From contig JACPTZ010000058.1 in the NCBI GenBank assembly GCA_016192525.1, positions 1 through 34,662 on the forward strand: 34,662 nucleotides of DNA, written 5' to 3'. Origin of the DNA: Planctomycetota bacterium. GTDB taxonomy: Bacteria; Planctomycetota; MHYJ01; JACPTZ01. Within the stretch, counting starts at the first letter, position 1. Each line of letters begins with the position of its first letter. The translations under genes were made by a program, and so were the position numbers. The notes beneath the pieces were generated by a model, which saw only the letters and a program-made list of their open reading frames with translations, was not told the origin of the DNA and did no database searches. Below are positions 30,505-34,662 of the stretch, in pieces.

Positions 30505-32376
30505 ATGCCCCGCCATGCCCCCGGCACCACCACCCGGATGCGCCGTCACTCTTCGGCGCGGGCGCACGGCTACGTCCAGCTCCTGGCCCAGGCCGCTTAT
30601 GCCCTCGCCGAGGGCGAACCGGCGCGGAGCGCGCTGGCCTCCGTCCTTCGGGAGGCGATGACGATCGTCCGGGCCGATCGCGCGGCGCTCTGCTTTCTTG
30701 CCCCCGCCTCCGGCCTCGCCCGGTGCGTCGCCTCGATTCACGTGAGCCCCGCGTTCCGCCGGGCGCTGACCCGGTGCTTCCCGACGCTCGACCACCGCGC
30801 CCTCTTCGACGCGCCCGAGGGGCTCCACAGCGCCTCGGTGCCGGACGATCCCCGCTGGAAGGGGCTGTCGGAAGCGGCCCGCAAGGAGGGAATCCGGTCC
30901 GTCGGGATCTTCCCGCTCCGGTTCCGGGAGACGCGGCTCGGCTTCGTGACCTTCTTCTGCGATTCCCCCCGCGAGTGCCAGACGGAGGACGTGGCGGTCG
31001 GTCGTGCGCTCGCCGCGGAGCTGGCCCTCGCCCTCCATCATGCCCGTCTCGTACACGAGCACAAAGCGACGACCGCCCGTCTCGCCGATCGCGTCTCCGA
31101 AGTCTCCCTGCTCGCCGATGTAACCTCCAAGGTGTCGCGATCCCTCGACCTCGAGGAGACCCTCCGGGCGATCACCGAGAATCTGGCGCGCATCATCAAC
31201 GCCTCGGACTGCTTCATTTTCCTCGCCGACGAGTCCGCGCAGGCGCTCCGGCTCGCCGCCGTCTCCCCCGCCATGCGCCCCCAGACCCAGAACGTCCGCA
31301 TCGGATACCACGAGCCCTCCGGAGCGGTGCAGTGCTACATCGAGAAGAAGCCGGTGGTCTCGGAGGACACCCAGCACGACGCTCGTCTGAGCCCCCGCAT
31401 GGTGCAGCTGACCGGCGCCAAGGCGGTCCTGTTCGTCCCACTCCTCCTCGGCGACCGTTCGATCGGCGTCATGGCCTTCGATGAGACGCGCCGGAAGCGG
31501 GTCTTCACCGCGGAGGAAATCTCCCGCTGCCGGACGGTCGCCTCGCAGGTGGCGGTGGCCGTGAATCACGCCCGCCTCTACGAGGACCTCCGGCGGTCGC
31601 ACGAGGAACTGGTCCGCGCCCAGTCGCAGGTCATCGCCTCGACACGGCTCGCGGCCATCGGCGAGATGTCGGCCGTCATCGCGCATGAGATCCGGAATCC
31701 GCTCGGGATCATCCAGAACTCGATCGAGATGCTCCGGCAGGCCATCCCCGCCGGGAGCGGCCGGGACGAGCTCTTCACGGTTCTCGGACAGGAAACCCGC
31801 CGGCTCAACCGGATGCTGTCCGACTTCCTCATCTTCTCGCGTCAGAAGCGGCCCGTCCGCGTCGACTACGACCTGACGGAGGCGATCCGGGGCGTCTGCG
31901 ATCTCGCCCAGAGAGACGCGCAGTGGGCGCCGACCCTCCGCCTCGAGCGGCGGGGCCCCCCCCCCGGGTTCGTCTTTCCGCTCGATCTCGACCTCTTCAA
32001 GCAGGCCCTGTTCAATCTAGTCATGAACGCCGTGCAGGCGATGCCCGACGGCGGAACGCTCACCGTTTCCGCGGAGGCGCCCGAGACCGCGAACGGTCCG
32101 CTCATCCTCGTCGTGGCCGATACCGGGACGGGGATCCCTCCCGAACTCCAGGAGAAGGTTTTCCAGCCGTTCTTCTCGACGCGCCCGCGCGGGACGGGGC
32201 TCGGGCTTTCGATTGTGAAGCAGATCGTCGAGGCGCACGGCGGGGGTGTCTCCGTGGAGAGCGGCCCCGGGAAGGGGACCCGATTGACGACCGTCTGGCC
32301 CCGCCCCGGCGCCGCAGCGCCGTCGGCGGCCGGCGACCTCCGTCCCGCCGCCGGGGGCCCGGGGATTTCGCGATGA
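30505..32376 (+). CDS. Sensor histidine kinase with two GAF domains
   Basis: A 623-residue cytoplasmic kinase without membrane helices. The first GAF-like domain is at about 20-170 (LREAMTIVRADRAALCFL) and the second at about 200-360 (LARIINASDCFIFLAD ... AVLFVPLLLGDRSIGVMAF). A short coiled linker leads to HisKA, with phospho-acceptor H394 in HEIRNPLG. HATPase_c follows: N508 in NLVMNAVQAMPDGG, D539 in ADTGTGIPP, then FSTRPRGTGLGLSIVKQIVEAHGG. The C-terminal 25 residues are Ala/Gly/Pro-rich. No response regulator gene is adjacent. ATG 30505 with GAGG upstream is the chosen start. Its stop overlaps the plsY start (ATGA), so they are translationally coupled, which is an unusual partner for plsY. 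Confidence 0.92.
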   Translation: MPRHAPGTTTRMRRHSSARAHGYVQLLAQAAYALAEGEPARSALASVLREAMTIVRADRAALCFLAPASGLARCVASIHVSPAFRRALTRCFPTLDHRALFDAPEGLHSASVPDDPRWKGLSEAARKEGIRSVGIFPLRFRETRLGFVTFFCDSPRECQTEDVAVGRALAAELALALHHARLVHEHKATTARLADRVSEVSLLADVTSKVSRSLDLEETLRAITENLARIINASDCFIFLADESAQALRLAAVSPAMRPQTQNVRIGYHEPSGAVQCYIEKKPVVSEDTQHDARLSPRMVQLTGAKAVLFVPLLLGDRSIGVMAFDETRRKRVFTAEEISRCRTVASQVAVAVNHARLYEDLRRSHEELVRAQSQVIASTRLAAIGEMSAVIAHEIRNPLGIIQNSIEMLRQAIPAGSGRDELFTVLGQETRRLNRMLSDFLIFSRQKRPVRVDYDLTEAIRGVCDLAQRDAQWAPTLRLERRGPPPGFVFPLDLDLFKQALFNLVMNAVQAMPDGGTLTVSAEAPETANGPLILVVADTGTGIPPELQEKVFQPFFSTRPRGTGLGLSIVKQIVEAHGGGVSVESGPGKGTRLTTVWPRPGAAAPSAAGDLRPAAGGPGISR

Positions 32377-33059
32377 CCTCGGTGACGGTGATTCTGGCCC
32401 TCGCCGGCGGCTATCTGATCGGGTCGATCCCTTTCGGCATGCTGGCCGGGTGGTGCCGCGGCGTCGATGTGCAGCTGGCCGGGAGCGGGAACATCGGCGC
32501 GACCAACGTCGGCCGCCTCCTGGGCCGTCCGTGGGGGTTCGCGGTCTTCGCGCTGGATTTTCTGAAGGGGTTCGCCCCCGCCACGTGGGCCGCGGCCGTT
32601 CTGTCGGCGGCCCTGCCAGAGGGGGCCCTGAACGGAGAAGTGGCCGGCGTGGCCGTCGATCAGGCCGTTCCGCTGGCCGGCGGCGTGGGGGCGGTGTTCG
32701 GGCATGTATTCCCGGTCTATCTCCGCTTTCGCGGGGGAAAGGGGGTGGCGACCGGGGCCGGGGCCTGTCTCGCCATCACCCTCTGGCCCACGGTCTGCGG
32801 GCTGGTGGTGTGGGGTCTGGTCCTGGGCCTCACCCGCTACATGTCGCTCGCGTCGATCGGCGGGGCCGTGGCGCTTCCCGTCGCCCACGCCCTTCGTCCC
32901 GGGGCGCACTGGCCGGAGGACGGACCCGTCGAGGCGGTGCTGATCCTCCTGGCGATGGTGGTGGCGATTCGGCATCGGGGCAACGTCGGACGGATCGTGA
33001 AGAGGACCGAGCCGAAGGTGGGGTCGAAGAGGGAGGAACCGCCGGCGGTGAGCGGGTAG
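32373..33059 (+). CDS. plsY: Glycerol-3-phosphate acyltransferase PlsY
   Basis: A 228-residue membrane protein that transfers the acyl group from acyl-phosphate to glycerol-3-phosphate, the first step of phospholipid synthesis. All three family motifs are visible: GSIPFG then GSGNIGATNVGR (about 35-47), GHVFPVYLRFRGGKGVATG (about 109-127) and HRGNVGRIVKR (about 201-211). Five or so hydrophobic helices. It is slightly longer than most, owing to a basic C-terminal tail (KVGSKREEPPAVSG). It starts inside the ATGA overlap with the histidine kinase and is followed by gpsA, the enzyme that makes its substrate. Confidence 0.95.
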   Translation: MTSVTVILALAGGYLIGSIPFGMLAGWCRGVDVQLAGSGNIGATNVGRLLGRPWGFAVFALDFLKGFAPATWAAAVLSAALPEGALNGEVAGVAVDQAVPLAGGVGAVFGHVFPVYLRFRGGKGVATGAGACLAITLWPTVCGLVVWGLVLGLTRYMSLASIGGAVALPVAHALRPGAHWPEDGPVEAVLILLAMVVAIRHRGNVGRIVKRTEPKVGSKREEPPAVSG

Positions 33060-33069
33060 GGTTGGGGGC

Positions 33070-34098
33070 GTGCCAGCACGGGGAGGGGGGAGCAGCGGAG
33101 GGTCATCCGCAAGTCCAGGATTGACGGATCACCGGGTTTCTTTCGCCCCCTTCGGACCAGAGCCTACAGATGAGACTCTCGATCACCATTCCGTATGGGG
33201 ACACGATCCGCGGCACCTCGCGGAACTCCGGCGTCGGAGGGAGAATCGACGCTACCTCCGCGGCGTTCCTCTGCCGGGGGGGATTCGCTGGACGGGGGAT
33301 GCCGCCGAAGCCGCTTCCGGGGCGCACCTGGCCGTTCTGGCGATCCCGGTCCAGTTCGCGCGAGGGGCCCTCGCTCCCTTTCGCGGGGTCCTCGCCGCCG
33401 GCGTGCCGGTGGTCTCCGCCGCGAAGGGGATCGAAAAAAAGACTTCGGAGACGCCGACTCGGATCGTGCAGGGGGTCCTGGGCTCCCGCCGGACCGCCGT
33501 CCTCTCCGGGCCCAGTCACGCGGAGGAGGTGGCGCGCGGCCTGCCGGCGACGGTGGTGGTCGCCTCCCGGTCGGGGACCGTCGCGCGGCAGGTCCAGTCG
33601 GCCTTTCACGGCGGATCGCTGCGCGTCTACACCTCGCGCGACGTGGCTGGGGTGGAGCTGGCCGGGGCGCTCAAGAACGTGATCGCCATCGGGGGCGGGA
33701 TCTGTGACGGACTGGGCCTCGGCGACAACGCGAAGGCGGCGCTCGTGACGCGCGGACTGGCCGAGATCGCGAGGCTGGGCGTCGCCTGCGGCGCCCGCCG
33801 CGAGACCTTTTTCGGCCTGGCCGGGATCGGCGACCTCCTCACGACGTGCTATTCTCCCTACGGCCGGAATCGCGCGGTCGGCATCCGCCTCGGCCGCGGA
33901 GAGACGTTGAAGGCGATTCTCGCCTCGATGGAGCAGGTGGCGGAGGGGGTCTGGACCACCGCGGCCGCCCGCTCGCTCGCCCGGTCCCGGGGGATTGAAA
34001 TGCCGGTGGTGGACGAGATGTACGCGATTCTCTATCGCGGGAAGTCGCCCCGGGAGGCGGTGCGGGACCTGATGCGGCGGGCGCCGAGGGCGGAGTGA
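33070..34098 (+). CDS. gpsA: Glycerol-3-phosphate dehydrogenase [NAD(P)+], N-terminus abnormal
   Basis: From about residue 42 on, this is a clear GpsA: VWGHDPRHLAELRRRRENRRYL, VSAAKGIEKKT, LSGPSHAEEVARGLPATVVVAS, the catalytic-lysine region GALKNVIAIGGGICDGLGLGDNAKAAL and GIGDLLTTCYSPYGRN. It reduces dihydroxyacetone phosphate to sn-glycerol-3-phosphate for PlsY. The first ~40 codons (GTG start at 33070) are Gly/Ser/Pro-rich and lack the GxGxxG NAD-binding loop (GAGSWGTALA type) that should precede VWGHDP; no other frame in 33060-33190 supplies it. The enzyme is either 5'-truncated and inactive, or the sequence is misassembled here. A second TTG start is at 33121. Confidence 0.85.
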   Translation: MPARGGGSSGGSSASPGLTDHRVSFAPFGPEPTDETLDHHSVWGHDPRHLAELRRRRENRRYLRGVPLPGGIRWTGDAAEAASGAHLAVLAIPVQFARGALAPFRGVLAAGVPVVSAAKGIEKKTSETPTRIVQGVLGSRRTAVLSGPSHAEEVARGLPATVVVASRSGTVARQVQSAFHGGSLRVYTSRDVAGVELAGALKNVIAIGGGICDGLGLGDNAKAALVTRGLAEIARLGVACGARRETFFGLAGIGDLLTTCYSPYGRNRAVGIRLGRGETLKAILASMEQVAEGVWTTAAARSLARSRGIEMPVVDEMYAILYRGKSPREAVRDLMRRAPRAE

Positions 34099-34102
34099 CG
34101 GC

Positions 34103-34174
34103 AGGGGGCAGGGGACAGGGGACAGGGGTTAGGGGTTGGGGGTTAGGGGTCGGGGGGCGGGGGGCGGGGGTTCG
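34103..34174. repeat. G-rich tandem run with quadruplex potential
   Basis: Repeated GGGGACA, GGGGTTA and GGGGTTGG-like units run for about 70 bases between gpsA and tRNA-Pro. Eight or more G-runs of four or more make a strong G-quadruplex pattern. The reverse complement of the same GGGGCAGGGGACAG type occurs in the pyrimidine-rich blocks at 17418-17446 and 17620-17650. Confidence 0.8.
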
Positions 34175-34227
34175 GATTTCGATTGTGCGCCTTCAGACGA
34201 TGGCGTAGAATGCGGCCTGCACTTCAT

Positions 34228-34305
34228 CGGGGCGTGGCGCAGCCTGGCTAGCGCGCTTGCTTGGGGTGCAAGAGGTCGCAGGTTCAAATCCTGTCGCCCC
34301 GACCA
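34228..34305 (+). tRNA. tRNA-Pro (anticodon GGG)
   Basis: The acceptor stem CGGGGCG (34228-34234) pairs with CGCCCCG (34295-34301), followed by A and an encoded CCA (34303-34305). The anticodon arm is CTTGC-TTGGGGT-GCAAG, with GGG at the anticodon position. The T arm GCAGG-TTCAAATC-CTGTC is standard, and the D arm has the usual GGCGCAGCCTGGCTAGCGC form. Length with CCA is 78. Confidence 0.97.
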
Positions 34306-34316
34306 TCCTGAAAACG

Positions 34317-34363
34317 AAAGGGCCGGAGGAGGAGCAGCCGCTCCTCCTCCGGCCCTTTTCTCT
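34317..34363 (+). terminator. Intrinsic terminator after tRNA-Pro
   Basis: A perfect 16-bp stem (34320-34335 with 34340-34355, GGGCCGGAGG.../...CCTCCGGCCC, loop AGCC), extended by AAA/TTT, followed by TTTTCTCTTGTTTT. It begins 12 bases after the CCA end. Confidence 0.92.
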
Positions 34364-34433
34364 TGTTTTCGGGTCAATAAGGGGAGGGACCGCCAGCCTC
34401 GATCCTGAACAGGCGCCTTCCGGGGGCAGGCCT

Positions 34434-34475
34434 GGCGATCCTTCGCGTCCGCCTGCGGCGGACGCTCAGGATGAC
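34434..34475 (-). repeat. TGTCATCCTGAG palindromic repeat
   Basis: On the minus strand: TGTCATCCTGAG, a perfect stem GCGTCCGCC-GCA-GGCGGACGC (34445-34465), then GAAGGATCGCC. Same family as the inner arms of 28166-28348 and 30108-30347. Confidence 0.8.
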
Positions 34476-34608
34476 AATGCGATAGCCTTGCACCTTCGGG
34501 CGGGTCCCGACCTCCTGGTTGCAGGGAAGATCCGCCGGCCGATTGAAGTCACGGGCGCGACCTGAGCCGGGCCGCCCCACACGACCGGTCGGTCCCCGCC
34601 CCCACGCT

Positions 34609-34662
<54 letters not shown>

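Noticed and set aside
34103-34174. A true telomere or chromosome end
   Set aside because: It is internal, followed by tRNA-Pro and a terminator, and similar blocks occur at 17.4-17.7 kb.

Overview
This is a GC-rich bacterial chromosomal fragment, most likely a metagenome or draft contig, because it ends in a run of about 50 C. Lipobox signal peptides, several TPR proteins, a secreted NHL/Ig-repeat protein and a protein of MshEN-like repeats with a zinc ribbon suggest a diderm, possibly a member of Planctomycetota or a neighbouring phylum. That placement is an inference; no rRNA is present. Promoters of the TTGAC-N16/18-TAnnnT type can be seen before many genes.

0-16.7 kb is ordinary dense core sequence: ruvX, an ATP-grasp ligase, an MshEN-like/zinc-ribbon protein, a Nudix hydrolase, a cytoplasmic TPR protein, rpsT, a secreted TPR protein, a small lipoprotein, a tandem DUF192 lipoprotein, two small membrane proteins, priA (convergent), a twin-CBS protein, an M1 aminopeptidase fused to HEAT-like repeats, and a Phd/VapC-type toxin-antitoxin pair with a perfect palindrome touching the antitoxin start codon.

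16.7-30.5 kb is an accessory, repeat-rich stretch. A very long secreted NHL/Ig-like protein gene is split by an in-frame amber codon, and its 5' end lies in a duplicated repeat block. Three relatives of a REP-associated tyrosine transposase (RAYT) follow in three states: a 5' fragment, an intact gene flanked by 23-bp inverted repeats, and a dead copy with an exact 63-codon deletion between 10-bp direct repeats and a palindromic repeat inserted in it. Between them lie a truncated minus-strand gene and two minus-strand genes of visibly lower GC. Several families of palindromic repeats, two of them nested like MITEs, fill the intergenic spaces here, around the nucleoside-salvage genes (deoxynucleoside kinase, thymidine kinase) and a GNAT-family protein.

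30.5-34.7 kb returns to core genes: a double-GAF histidine kinase overlapping plsY, then gpsA (glycerolipid synthesis), whose N-terminal NAD-binding glycine loop is missing, and tRNA-Pro(GGG) with a strong intrinsic terminator.

The most notable finding is the RAYT/palindrome network. The transposase ends, the transposase promoter and spacing, the repeat inserted inside the dead copy, and a MITE whose ends share a core with the transposase ends together look like a small mobile system caught at several stages of decay.
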